A stretch of 64,000 bases of DNA, taken from positions 248,001-312,000 of the forward strand of contig NZ_CP054836.1 of the NCBI RefSeq assembly GCF_013358405.1, read 5' to 3'. Made by a program: the position numbers and the translations under genes. Source of the stretch: Oricola thermophila (GTDB lineage: Bacteria; Pseudomonadota; Alphaproteobacteria; Rhizobiales; Rhizobiaceae). Under the pieces are notes generated by a model that searched no databases, had not been told where the DNA came from, and saw only the letters and a program-made list of their open reading frames with translations. Shown piece after piece: positions 16,004-24,946 of this stretch (within the stretch, counting starts at the first letter, position 1; the number at the start of each line of letters is the position of its first letter).

Positions 16004-17038
16004 GTGGAAGACCGGCACAAACCGGCAAGGCAGGTCACATCGATAGATGTCGCACGACTGGCAGGCGTTTCGCGCTCGGCCGTGTCGCGGACCTTTACAG
16101 CCGGCGCGAGTGTCGCGCCGGAAACGCGAGAACGCGTCATGGCGGCGGCGAATGAACTCGGCTATCGGGTCAACATGCTGGCGCGGGGCCTTACGCAGAA
16201 GCGCACGAATCTCGTGGGCCTCGTCGTCTCCGACATGGACAACCCGTTTCGCGCCGAACTGGTCGACCATCTGGCGCGCAGGTTGGTTGCGCTCGACTAT
16301 CGGCCGTTCATGTTGCCGACCGATCCCGGCATGGATGTCGTTCCGCTGGTCGACATGATGCTGGACTACAACGTGTCGGGAGCGATCGTCACCTCCGATA
16401 CCCCGCCGGCGAAAATCTCGGAGGAATGCGCCATGCATGGCGTTCCGCTGGTGCTGGTGAACAAGGAGGCCATGGATGGCGTGGCCAACGTGACGCTCGA
16501 TTCCGAGAAGGTGGGGCGGCTTGCCGCCGAGGCGCTCCGGAAGGCGGGGTGCCGGCGCGTGGGCATTGCCAGCCAGCGGCGACCTTCGCACACCATCAGC
16601 GAACGCAAGGCGGCATTTCTGCGCGCCTGTGGTGCCCTCGGGCTGCAGACCGCGGGCGACTACCAGGGTGCGGTGCAGAACTATGCCGGCGGCATCGAGG
16701 CCGCCGGGGCCTTTCTGGCGGCGGGCGGGGACGCGGACGGTGTGTTCTGCGCCAACGACTATCTCGCCCTCGGGTTTCTCGACGGGCTGCGCAGCCGGTG
16801 TTCACTTCGTGTGCCAGAAGATCTGTGCGTTATCGGATGCGACGACATCGCGGAGGCGGCCTGGCTCGCTTATGACCTGACCACGATCCGTCAGGACACG
16901 ATGTCGCTCGCGGAGGCGGCCGCCGCCGCCCTCGTCTCGCGGATCGAAACGCCCGAGACGGAGGTTGCAAATACAACAATCGACGTTCAACTGGTGGAGC
17001 GCGGATCGACGGCGCGCCCGCCCTTCAATCCAACCTGA
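16004..17038 (+). CDS. LacI-family transcriptional regulator
   Basis: 344 residues. The N-terminal LacI helix-turn-helix is clear: VTSIDVARLAGVSRSAVSRTF at about residues 11-31, with the hinge VMAAANELGYRVN, followed by a periplasmic-binding-protein-like sensor domain (FCANDYLALGFLDGL, CVIGCDDIAEA). I chose the GTG at 16004, with AGGA six bases upstream and 14 bases after the GDPD stop; an ATG at 15953 would add 17 residues and overlap the GDPD gene. It most likely represses the transporter operon through TTGCACACGTGTGCAA at 9793-9808, released by the imported ligand or a breakdown product. Confidence 0.92.
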   Translation: MEDRHKPARQVTSIDVARLAGVSRSAVSRTFTAGASVAPETRERVMAAANELGYRVNMLARGLTQKRTNLVGLVVSDMDNPFRAELVDHLARRLVALDYRPFMLPTDPGMDVVPLVDMMLDYNVSGAIVTSDTPPAKISEECAMHGVPLVLVNKEAMDGVANVTLDSEKVGRLAAEALRKAGCRRVGIASQRRPSHTISERKAAFLRACGALGLQTAGDYQGAVQNYAGGIEAAGAFLAAGGDADGVFCANDYLALGFLDGLRSRCSLRVPEDLCVIGCDDIAEAAWLAYDLTTIRQDTMSLAEAAAAALVSRIETPETEVANTTIDVQLVERGSTARPPFNPT

Positions 17039-17051
17039 CAGGCTCAACACG

Positions 17052-17879
17052 ATGCACAATGCCGAGGACGGGCGCGCATGCGCCCAACGAATCGATGCCG
17101 CGATGTCGATCATCCGCGATGCCGGACGCATGGCGCTGGACTATTTCGAGCGCTATCGCTCGCTTGCCGTCGAGGAAAAGTCGGGCGGACAGGACATCGT
17201 GTCCATTGCGGACAGGGCCGTTGAGAGCCTTATCCGAGAGGCGATCCTCGATCGCTTCGGCGAGGATGGCATCGTCGGCGAGGAGCACGGAAACGTGAGC
17301 GGCAGTTCCGGGTTCCAGTGGCTGGTCGATCCGATCGACGGAACCGGGAGCTTCCTGCACGGACTGCAGACCTGGAGCGTCGTGATCGCCATCCTGCGGG
17401 ACGGCGAACCGGTCGCCGGGCTCGTCCTGGAACCATGCACCGGCAGGCTATACCGGGCCCGCTGCGGGGAGGGGGCCTTCTGCGACGACGCGCCGATCGC
17501 GGTCGATACCGCGACGCCCTTTACCGGCGGATTGTTCGCGATCGGTGCCAGCCGGCCGGAGGCGAGCGCCCATATCGGGGCGGTTGTCACAGGAGTGCTG
17601 GCGGCCGGCGGCGGTTACATGCGCAACGGCTCGGCAGCCCTGTCGCTCGCCCATGTGGCGGCCGGGCACTATCTCGGGTTCTACGAGCCGCAGCTCAATG
17701 CCTGGGATTGCGTCGCCGGCCTGCTGATCGTGTCGGAGGCCGGCGGAACGGCGGACGACTTTCTCGGTGACGACGGCGTTTTTGCGCGCAAACCGTGCTT
17801 TGCTGCCGCGCCTCAGGCCGCCCCCCTCTTCCGCCAAATCGTCAACGGCGAAGTCGAACCCTTAGAGGGGACTCGCTGA
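17052..17879 (+). CDS. Inositol monophosphatase family protein
   Basis: 275 residues. The magnesium-dependent phosphatase motifs are intact: EEHG (77-80), WLVDPIDGTGSF with Asp93 and Asp96, and WDCVAGLLIVSEAGG near residue 218. The family includes inositol-1-phosphatase, histidinol-phosphatase HisN, CysQ and fructose-1,6-bisphosphatases, and the sequence alone does not pick among them. It begins 13 bases after the LacI stop and closes the operon with the importer and the tandem GDPD, which favours a role in dephosphorylating the product of glycerophosphodiester cleavage (for example an inositol or glycerol phosphate). Cytoplasmic. Confidence 0.88.
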   Translation: MHNAEDGRACAQRIDAAMSIIRDAGRMALDYFERYRSLAVEEKSGGQDIVSIADRAVESLIREAILDRFGEDGIVGEEHGNVSGSSGFQWLVDPIDGTGSFLHGLQTWSVVIAILRDGEPVAGLVLEPCTGRLYRARCGEGAFCDDAPIAVDTATPFTGGLFAIGASRPEASAHIGAVVTGVLAAGGGYMRNGSAALSLAHVAAGHYLGFYEPQLNAWDCVAGLLIVSEAGGTADDFLGDDGVFARKPCFAAAPQAAPLFRQIVNGEVEPLEGTR

Positions 17880-18275
17880 CGGGAAGCGGTTCTGCCCGCG
17901 AGGGTTGGTCTTGCGTGGTATTTTACCAAGTGTTTGTTTTTATTATATTTTGTATGATTTTTCTATCCGGTTCTGTGATTTCGTAACGTGCACCATACCG
18001 GTCGCGAAATCGGTGGATAATCGACGGTCGTGAAAGCCATCCAGCCTGCGCAGCGATCTGCACAAAGCAGTGTGCCGGCACGGCCGGTATTGAAGGCATC
18101 GCAACGATTACGCGATTGCTGCTCTCTTTTCGAATCCTCCATGCGCTGACAAGGCGCAACTTGCGTGCCGAACTTTCTTGGGCGACGATCGGTACATTGT
18201 TGCATGTCCGTTGCGGTAGAGCTGCTGATGGCAGCGTGGACGGAATTCCACACGGACATGCGTTCGGGGATTGTC
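17880..18275. other. 396-base intergenic region with an AT-rich patch
   Basis: No gene is supported here. Bases 17920-17975 are strikingly AT-rich (runs such as TTTGTTTTTATTATATTTTG) in a GC-rich window and carry no strong stem, so they may be a terminator-like or promoter region. The rest has normal composition and only short chance frames. Positions 18258 and 18276 are the candidate starts of the following gene. Confidence 0.5.
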
Positions 18276-18719
18276 ATGACGTCTTTCTGGTTTGCCCTTT
18301 TCATTGTCTTTGCCGGGGGCATCGCTCTCGGCATGCAAGCTCCGGTGAATGCCGCACTGTCGCGCGCCATCGGTGACAACGTGTCGGCGACGATGATTTC
18401 GTTCGGCATCGGTTTCATCGTCCTTACTCTCCTGGCTGCCTTTCGTGGCACATTGCCAGCTATCGGCACATTGCGGACGGCGCCGCCGTGGATGTTCGCC
18501 GGGGGGCTGCTCGGCGCGTTCTACGTGTGGGCCGTGGTGTCGGGCGTGTCGCGTCTCGGGGTGGTGACAATGACCGCTGCGTTGATCCTTGGCCAAATGA
18601 TTGCGGCCGCGGTGATCGATGGCACCGGTGCATTCGGGATTCCCGTGAACGCGATCAGCTGGCAGCGTGTGGTAGCCATAGTCCTCGTCGGAGCGGGCCT
18701 GGTCATTTCGCGCCTGTAA
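18276..18719 (+). CDS. DMT-family (DUF606/YdcZ-like) small permease
   Basis: 147 residues with five hydrophobic helices, the size of single-repeat DUF606/YdcZ proteins. Family features include the N-terminal FAGGIALGMQAPVNAALSRAIG and the C-terminal AAVIDGTGAFGIP followed by RVVAIVLVGAGLVIS. These proteins belong to the drug/metabolite transporter superfamily and probably act as dimers in the inner membrane; no substrate is established. The ATG at 18276 with GGGGA at 18266-18270 gives the normal length; longer in-frame sequence to 18165 lacks family similarity. It lies alone between the phosphodiester operon and the BMP importer operon and could be transcribed with the latter. Confidence 0.82.
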   Translation: MTSFWFALFIVFAGGIALGMQAPVNAALSRAIGDNVSATMISFGIGFIVLTLLAAFRGTLPAIGTLRTAPPWMFAGGLLGAFYVWAVVSGVSRLGVVTMTAALILGQMIAAAVIDGTGAFGIPVNAISWQRVVAIVLVGAGLVISRL

Positions 18720-18735
18720 GATTTTGTTGCCACTT

Positions 18736-18779
18736 GCCGTTTTTTTGAACTCGATTTACCATCTGATCAAAAAAGCGGC
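18736..18779. promoter_or_regulatory. 13-bp inverted repeat upstream of the BMP importer operon
   Basis: Left arm GCCGTTTTTTTGA (18736-18748) and right arm TCAAAAAAGCGGC (18767-18779) are inverted copies with one mismatch, separated by 18 bases. The right arm ends 37 bases before the start codon of the solute-binding gene. As DNA it could be a paired operator; as RNA the stem could end transcription of the upstream permease, but no T run follows. Which one it is cannot be told from the sequence. Confidence 0.45.
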
Positions 18780-18816
18780 GGGTTCATGAAATTCCACCCA
18801 GACAGGAGAGCGCTCA

Positions 18817-19839
18817 ATGTCCAACAATTCCTTCACCACAACCCGTCGCAGTCTGCTGAAGGCAGGCGCTGCAGGTGCATCGTTTCTCGCCATGCCGGGG
18901 CTGATCGGTCGCGCGAGCGCGCAGGAAATGCTCAAGGTCGCCGCGATCTATACCGTCCCGGTCGAACAACAATGGGTCAGCCGGATTCACAAGGCGGCCA
19001 ATGCCGCCGTTGAGCGGGGCGAGATCGAATATGTTTTTTCGGAAAACACCTCCAATTCAGACTACGAGCGCGTCATGCGCGAATACTCGGAAGCAGGCCA
19101 TGACCTGATCATCGGCGAGGTCTTCGCGGTCGAGGATGCGGCGCGCCAGGTCGCCCGCGATTACCCGGACAAGGCTTACCTGATGGGGTCAAGCTTCATG
19201 CCGCAGGACGACACGCCGAATTTCGCGGTTTTCGACAACTACATCCAGGATGCGTCCTATCTCTCCGGCATCATCGCGGGGGCAATGACCAAGTCCAAGA
19301 ACATCGGCATGGTCGGCGGGTTTCCGATTCCCGAGGTGAACCGGCTGATGCATGCCTTCATGGCCGGCGTGCGCGAGACGGCGCCCGACACGACGTTCCA
19401 GGTCGCCTTCATCGGTTCCTGGTTCGACCCGCCCAAGGCAAAGGAAACCGCCTTCGCGCAGATCGATGCAGGGGCGGACATCATGTATGCGGAGCGCTTC
19501 GGTGTCTCGGATGCGGCCAAGGAGAGGGGCGTTCTGGCCATCGGCAATGTTATCGATACGCAGGCGGATTATCCCGAAACGGTCGTTGCATCGGCACTGT
19601 GGCATTTCGAGCCGACACTCGATGCCGCCGTCGCGAAGGTGAAGGCCGGTGAGTTCAAAGCCGAGAATTACGGCTTGTATTCCTACATGAAGGAAGGCGG
19701 ATGCTCCCTGGCACCACTCGGCACTTTTGAAGGCAAGGTCCCGCAGGAAGCGCTTGACCTGGTTGCCGAGAAGGAAGCCGCGATCAAGGCCGGCAGCTTC
19801 ACTGTCGAGATCAACGACGAAGAGCCGAAATCGAGCTGA
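18817..19839 (+). CDS. BMP-family ABC transporter substrate-binding protein
   Basis: 340 residues of the basic membrane protein (PnrA/Med) family, which bind purine and pyrimidine nucleosides or bases. The N-terminus is a Tat-type signal, TTRRSLLKAGAAG with the twin arginine at 10-11, cleaved probably after GRASA. The mature chain starts LKVAAIYTVPVEQQWV and shows the family's IGEVFAVEDAARQVARDYP and NIGMVGGFPIPEVNRL segments. GGAG lies 9 bases before the ATG. Its stop overlaps the ATPase start. Together with two permeases and a cytosine-deaminase-like enzyme in the same operon this suggests import of a nucleobase or nucleoside from the periplasm. Confidence 0.93.
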   Translation: MSNNSFTTTRRSLLKAGAAGASFLAMPGLIGRASAQEMLKVAAIYTVPVEQQWVSRIHKAANAAVERGEIEYVFSENTSNSDYERVMREYSEAGHDLIIGEVFAVEDAARQVARDYPDKAYLMGSSFMPQDDTPNFAVFDNYIQDASYLSGIIAGAMTKSKNIGMVGGFPIPEVNRLMHAFMAGVRETAPDTTFQVAFIGSWFDPPKAKETAFAQIDAGADIMYAERFGVSDAAKERGVLAIGNVIDTQADYPETVVASALWHFEPTLDAAVAKVKAGEFKAENYGLYSYMKEGGCSLAPLGTFEGKVPQEALDLVAEKEAAIKAGSFTVEINDEEPKSS

Positions 19840-21392
19840 TGGCGGGGGCGGGGGGCGGAGAGGCGGAGACCGTTCTCCGCCTTTCCAATATCACGAAGCG
19901 CTTCGGCCCGCTGACGGCAAACGATTCCGTTTCGTTCGAACTTAAGCGGGGCGAGGTGATCGCCCTTCTCGGCGAGAACGGAGCCGGCAAGACGACGCTG
20001 ATGAACATCCTGTTCGGCCACTACGTGGCCGACGAGGGGACGGTCGAGGCTTTCGGCAAGGTGTTGCCGGCCGGCGAGCCGTATGCGGCGCTTGCCGCCG
20101 GCATCGGCATGGTCCATCAGCATTTCACCCTGGCCGACCAGATGACCGTTCTGGAGAACATCGCGCTCGGCACGCAGAGTCTCTTTTCGCCGCGCTTCGA
20201 CAGGGGCAAGGCGCTGGCGCGCGTCGACAAGTTGTCCCGTGATTTCGGCCTCGAGGTGCGGGTGAACGCATTGGTCGCCGACCTGTCCGTGGGCGAGCGA
20301 CAGCGCGTGGAGATACTCAAGGCGCTTTACCGTGATGCGCGGATTCTCATTCTCGACGAGCCGACGGCGGTGCTGACGCCGATCGAGACGGAAGCATTGT
20401 TCGCGACGCTCAGGAAGCTGGTCGCGAACGGGCTTTCGATCATTTTCATCTCGCACAAGCTGCACGAGGTTATGGTTGTCAGCGATCGGGTGCTGGTTCT
20501 GCGTTCGGGCAGGATCTCGGGTGAACGCCGCACGGCGGACACGAACCGCGGTGAGTTGGCCTCGCTGATGGTCGGGGAGGCAATCAAGGAACCGGAAGTG
20601 ACCGAGCACACCCCGGGAAGCACCGTGATCGAACTTGTCGGCATTTCGACGTCCGGGCGTGCCGGCGGCGCTCCGCTCGACGGGATTGACCTGAGCTTGC
20701 GCGAGGGCGAGATCACCGGGCTTGCCGGCGTTTCCGGCAACGGGCAGGCGGCCCTCGCCGCGTTGATTGCAGGCACAATGAAACCGGAAAGGGGCGAAAT
20801 TCGCATTCGCGGGAAAGTGATCGGCGATTGGTCCGCGCGTGCCGCGCTGGCACACGGGATCGGCCGCATTCCGGAGGACCGGCATGCCACCGGCATGATT
20901 GGAGACATGAGCGTGACCGAGAACGTGATCTCCGAATCCTATCGGTCGCCGCGTTTCAGCCGGATGGGATTTCTGGACTGGAAGGCGGCTGAAACATTCG
21001 CGGAGACGATCATCCGCGCCTACGACGTGAAATGCCCTTCACCGAACGCACGGGTGCGGCTCCTGTCGGGCGGCAACATGCAGAAGCTGATTCTCGGACG
21101 CGCGCTCGACGGAGAGCCGCAGGTCATCCTCGCCAACCAGCCGACGCGCGGTCTCGATGTCGGTGCTGTGGCGTATGTGCATTCGAGGCTCATTGCGGCG
21201 CGTGATCGAGGTGCCGCGATCCTGCTGATCTCGGAAGACCTGGATGAGGTATTGGCGCTTGCCGACCGGATTGTGGTGATCTCCAAGGGGCGTTTGTCGC
21301 CCCCGTCGAAACGCGGCGAGCTGTCGGTCCGCGAAATCGGAGAACTCATGGCAGGACACGGGTTCAGCGACGGGGGGGGCAATGCGGCTTGA
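19839..21392 (+). CDS. Duplicated ABC transporter ATP-binding protein (nucleoside/sugar type)
   Basis: 517 residues with two fused nucleotide-binding domains. The first has Walker A LGENGAGKTTLM, signature LSVGERQRVEIL and Walker B ILILDEPTAVLTP. The second has a degenerate Walker A in LAGVSGNGQAALAAL, signature LLSGGNMQKLILGRAL and the changed Walker B ILANQPTRGLDVGAV. This asymmetry is normal for RbsA/MglA and for nucleoside importers of the NupO type. ATG overlaps the preceding stop by one base, and the gene overlaps the next permease by 11 bases, so the operon is tightly coupled. Confidence 0.95.
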   Translation: MAGAGGGEAETVLRLSNITKRFGPLTANDSVSFELKRGEVIALLGENGAGKTTLMNILFGHYVADEGTVEAFGKVLPAGEPYAALAAGIGMVHQHFTLADQMTVLENIALGTQSLFSPRFDRGKALARVDKLSRDFGLEVRVNALVADLSVGERQRVEILKALYRDARILILDEPTAVLTPIETEALFATLRKLVANGLSIIFISHKLHEVMVVSDRVLVLRSGRISGERRTADTNRGELASLMVGEAIKEPEVTEHTPGSTVIELVGISTSGRAGGAPLDGIDLSLREGEITGLAGVSGNGQAALAALIAGTMKPERGEIRIRGKVIGDWSARAALAHGIGRIPEDRHATGMIGDMSVTENVISESYRSPRFSRMGFLDWKAAETFAETIIRAYDVKCPSPNARVRLLSGGNMQKLILGRALDGEPQVILANQPTRGLDVGAVAYVHSRLIAARDRGAAILLISEDLDEVLALADRIVVISKGRLSPPSKRGELSVREIGELMAGHGFSDGGGNAA

Positions 21393-22431
21393 GCCAAAAC
21401 CGGCGCCCGGTCTTGCAGTGGCGCTGCTCTATCCGGTCGGTGCCATAGTCGCCACGATTGTCATCGCATCGTTCCTGGTGGTGGTCGCGGGCGCATCGCC
21501 TTTCAGCGTGTTCTGGCTCGTCGTCAAAGGAGCGGCCGGGTCGCAATTCGCGCTTCTGGAAACCCTGACGCGGGCCACCCCCCTGATCTTCACCGGCCTT
21601 GCGGTCGCGGTTGCCTTCCGGGCAAAGCTCTGGAACATCGGGGCCGAGGCGCAGCTCTATATTGGCGCGGTTGTGACGGTCGTACTGGGTACGGGTGCGG
21701 TCGCGATGCCGTCACCGGCCCTGATTCCGCTCATCATGATCTGTGCCATGCTGGCCGGCGCCTTGTTGCTGCTCGGACCGGCGGTGCTGAAAGTGCGTTT
21801 CGGTGTCGACGAGGTGGTGACGACGCTGCTGCTCAATTTCATCGTCATACTTTTCGTATCGATGCTGTTGGAGGGCGCGCTGAAGGATCCGATGGGCCTC
21901 GGCTGGCCCCAGTCGAAACGAGTTATTGCAGATGCCCAATTGCCTCGATTGATTCAGGGCAAGCGGCTGCATCTCGGTTTCGTCATCGCCGTTGCCAGCG
22001 CCGTAGTCGTGTGGGTGATCATGAAAAAATCGACGCTCGGCTACGAGATGCGCGCCGTCGGCAACAATGCGGAAGCGGCGCGCTTTGCCGGTATTCCGGT
22101 CAATCGTGTGCTCATGAAGACGGCTCTTCTCTCGGGAGGGCTGGCTGCACTTGCCGGTTTTTCCGAGGTCGCAGGCCTGAAGGGCAACCTGACGCTCGAT
22201 CTCTCGCCCGGCTTCGGATACACGGGCATCGTCGTGGCGATGCTGGCGATGCTCAACCCGCTTGGCGTTATTGCGTCCGCGATCTTCGTGGCCGGCATAT
22301 TCGTCGGTGCCGATGCAATGAGCCGGTCCGCAGGCGTGCCGAGCTATATCGCGCAGGTAATGGTCGCGACCGCGCTCCTGACCATGGTCACGGCGATCAT
22401 GCTGACACGCTACCGGATCAGGTGGAGGTAG
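21382..22431 (+). CDS. ABC transporter permease (BPD_transp_2, nucleoside type)
   Basis: 349 residues with about nine to ten membrane helices. The family core is recognisable in the LWNIGAEAQLYIGAV segment and in FGVDEVVTTLLLNFIVILF, both typical of NupP/YufP-like permeases of BMP-type importers. A GYEMRAVGNNAEAARFAGI cytoplasmic loop is the conserved ATPase contact. It begins inside the end of the ATPase gene and stops two bases before the second permease. It forms the inner-membrane channel with that second permease. Confidence 0.93.
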   Translation: MRLEPKPAPGLAVALLYPVGAIVATIVIASFLVVVAGASPFSVFWLVVKGAAGSQFALLETLTRATPLIFTGLAVAVAFRAKLWNIGAEAQLYIGAVVTVVLGTGAVAMPSPALIPLIMICAMLAGALLLLGPAVLKVRFGVDEVVTTLLLNFIVILFVSMLLEGALKDPMGLGWPQSKRVIADAQLPRLIQGKRLHLGFVIAVASAVVVWVIMKKSTLGYEMRAVGNNAEAARFAGIPVNRVLMKTALLSGGLAALAGFSEVAGLKGNLTLDLSPGFGYTGIVVAMLAMLNPLGVIASAIFVAGIFVGADAMSRSAGVPSYIAQVMVATALLTMVTAIMLTRYRIRWR

Positions 22432-22433
22432 CC

Positions 22434-23375
22434 GTGGAAGCCTTTGATATCCTGCTGACCACAAGTTTCTGGGTTGCAGCCATACGCATCGCGTCTCCGC
22501 TGATCTTCGCCACGATGGGCGAACTGATCTGTGAGCGGGCGGGCGTGCTCAATCTCGGGATCGAGGGGATCATGACCGCCGGCGCCTTCGCCGGCTGGCT
22601 CACCGTTTATCTCGGCGGCGATCTGTGGACCGGTGTTGCCGTAGCCGCGTTGGCAGGCATGGTGTTCGGCCTGCTGCACGGATTCATGACCGTGCCGCTC
22701 GGTCTCTCCCAGCATGTCACCGGCATCGGCATCACGTTGCTGGCCACGAGCCTGACTTACTTCGTATACCGGATCGCACTGCCCGAAGTGACGTCGCCGC
22801 CGAAGATCGAGCCGTTCCAGCCTTATGCCGTCCCCGGACTTTCGGACATACCCCTGCTCGGGCCGGCGTTGTTCAACCAGACGCCGCTCACCTACCTGGC
22901 GTATGTCGTTGTCGCCGTTGTCGCCTGGGTCCTCTACCGGACGCCCGTAGGTATCGCGATACGCGCAGTCGGTGAAAACCCTGCGGCGGTCGAGGCGCAG
23001 GGGATCAGCGTGACGGGGATGCGCATGGGCGCAGTCGCCGCCGGCTCGGCACTGATGGCCGTCGGTGGTGCATTCCTGACAATGAGTGCCTTCAATTCCT
23101 TTTTCTTCGAGATGATCAACGGGCGGGGATGGGTCTGCATCGCCCTTGTCGTGTTTGGCTCGTGGCGCCCGGGCAAGGCGCTGATCGGTGCGATCCTGTT
23201 CGCGGCGTTCGATGCCTACCAGGTGCGGTTGCAGCAGGTTGCAGGTGGCGTGATCCCCTACCAGATATTCCTGATGCTGCCCTACGTGCTGTCGATCCTG
23301 GCGCTGATCGTCGTGGCACGGCGGGCGACTTATCCGAAGGCCCTCATGGTGCCTTACCAGAAAGGTGAACGATGA
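22434..23375 (+). CDS. ABC transporter permease (BPD_transp_2, nucleoside type)
   Basis: 313 residues, about eight to nine membrane helices, NupQ/YufQ-like. The conserved N-terminal GELICERAGVLNLGIEGIM stretch and the loop VGIAIRAVGENPAAVEAQGI define the family. The start is a GTG two bases after the previous stop, supported by the overlapping GGTGGAGG in the end of the preceding gene; open sequence further upstream overlaps that gene in another frame. Its stop overlaps the amidohydrolase start by four bases (ATGA). Confidence 0.93.
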   Translation: MEAFDILLTTSFWVAAIRIASPLIFATMGELICERAGVLNLGIEGIMTAGAFAGWLTVYLGGDLWTGVAVAALAGMVFGLLHGFMTVPLGLSQHVTGIGITLLATSLTYFVYRIALPEVTSPPKIEPFQPYAVPGLSDIPLLGPALFNQTPLTYLAYVVVAVVAWVLYRTPVGIAIRAVGENPAAVEAQGISVTGMRMGAVAAGSALMAVGGAFLTMSAFNSFFFEMINGRGWVCIALVVFGSWRPGKALIGAILFAAFDAYQVRLQQVAGGVIPYQIFLMLPYVLSILALIVVARRATYPKALMVPYQKGER

Positions 23376-24652
23376 ATATCGACCTGCTCCTGAAGGGCGG
23401 CGTCCTGCCTGACGGAACCATCGCCGACATCGCAATTGCCGGCGACACCATTGTCGCGATCGAGCCCGGAATTCCGGCAGCAGCAGGCGAGGCGATCGAC
23501 ATATCGGGCAATCTCGTTTCGCCGCCCTTCATCGATCCGCATTTCCACATGGACGCGACGCTGTCCTACGGCCTGCCGCGCATCAATTCCTCGGGCACGT
23601 TGCTGGAAGGCATCGCGCTGTGGGGCGAGCTGAAACCGCTCCTGACCGAGGAGGCGGTGATCGAGCGGGCGCTCGCCTATTGCGACTGGGCGGTTTCGAT
23701 GGGGCTGCTCGCCATCCGCAGTCATGTCGACACCTCGGACGAACATGCGATGACCGGGGTGCGGGGGGTGCTCGCGGTGCGCGATATCGTCAGGCCCTAT
23801 CTCGACCTGCAGATCGTCGCATTCCCGCAGGACGGTTTCTACCGCGCGCCAAGGGCCCGGGAATTCACCATCCAGGCACTGGACATGGGGGTCGACATTG
23901 TCGGTGGCATTCCGCATTTCGAACGGACGATGGAGGACGGGCGGCGATCGGTGACCGAATTGTGCGAAATCGCGGCAGAACGCGGGTTGCGGGTCGACAT
24001 GCACTGCGACGAAACCGACGACCCGATGTCGCGCCATATCGAACAGCTCGCCTACGAGACGCAGCGCCTCGGCCTGCAGGGGCGCGTGAACGGCTCGCAC
24101 CTGACCTCGATGCACTCGATGGACAACTACTACGTCTCGAAACTCCTGCCGTTGATGGCGGAGGCAGAGGTGTCGGCGGTTCCCAACCCGCTGATCAACA
24201 TCACCATCCAGGGGCGACATGACACCTATCCGAAGCGTCGGGGGCTGACCCGCGTGCCGGAGATGCTGGAACACGGCATCACCGTCGCCTGGGGACAGGA
24301 CTGCGTGCTCGATCCCTGGTATCCGCTGGGCACGGCGGACATGCTGGATGTCGCCTTCATGGGATTGCACGTGGCACAGATGACAAGCCCGGACGACATG
24401 CGTCGCTGCTTCGACATGGTGACGACGGAAACCGCCAAGATCATGGGCATGGAGGATTACGGGCTGGAAAAGGGCAAGCGTGCCAGCCTCGTCGTCCTCG
24501 ATGCCGGCGATCCGATCGAGGCGATCCGCCTCAGGCCGGACCGGCTGCTTGTCGTCTCGAAGGGCAAGGTCGTCGCCAGACGCGACAAGCAGGACACGGC
24601 TCTCGCGCTTCCCGGGCGTCCTTCCGCTGTCAGCAGGCGATTCAGGCGCTGA
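23372..24652 (+). CDS. Cytosine-deaminase-like amidohydrolase
   Basis: 426 residues of the amidohydrolase superfamily, closest in pattern to E. coli CodA. Metal ligands are DPHFHMDA (His57, His59), VDMHCDETDD (His about 211, Glu about 214) and a late Asp in WGQDCVLDPWYPLGTADM (about 310). The GGIPHFERT and QGRHDTYPKRRG motifs are also those of CodA, and PQDG keeps the substrate-binding Gln position. CodA has GHDD where this protein has GQDC: the catalytic Asp is kept but the next Asp (CodA Asp314, known to affect specificity) is Cys. It may therefore deaminate another base such as an isocytosine- or guanine-like compound. It ends the BMP importer operon, whose cargo it presumably processes in the cytoplasm. 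Confidence 0.88.
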   Translation: MNIDLLLKGGVLPDGTIADIAIAGDTIVAIEPGIPAAAGEAIDISGNLVSPPFIDPHFHMDATLSYGLPRINSSGTLLEGIALWGELKPLLTEEAVIERALAYCDWAVSMGLLAIRSHVDTSDEHAMTGVRGVLAVRDIVRPYLDLQIVAFPQDGFYRAPRAREFTIQALDMGVDIVGGIPHFERTMEDGRRSVTELCEIAAERGLRVDMHCDETDDPMSRHIEQLAYETQRLGLQGRVNGSHLTSMHSMDNYYVSKLLPLMAEAEVSAVPNPLINITIQGRHDTYPKRRGLTRVPEMLEHGITVAWGQDCVLDPWYPLGTADMLDVAFMGLHVAQMTSPDDMRRCFDMVTTETAKIMGMEDYGLEKGKRASLVVLDAGDPIEAIRLRPDRLLVVSKGKVVARRDKQDTALALPGRPSAVSRRFRR

Positions 24653-24729
24653 TTCCGTCCGGCGGGCAGCAGCAACGATCGGCGAGGACCACTAGTCGAG
24701 AGCCGAGGAAATCCAGGATTGAAGGGGAA

Positions 24730-24804
<75 letters not shown>

Positions 24805-24946
24805 ATCGTGGCAAATCGTGAGCGGCTTCTGCCACAAGCAAATTCAGAGCGCAAGGCTCAATCATCGTCAAATCGCAACTGCTTGCAGGGCAATGCGACA
24901 ATGCGCGGGGCTTTGCTGCGGAGGCGATTTGCGGCATATCAGCGCC

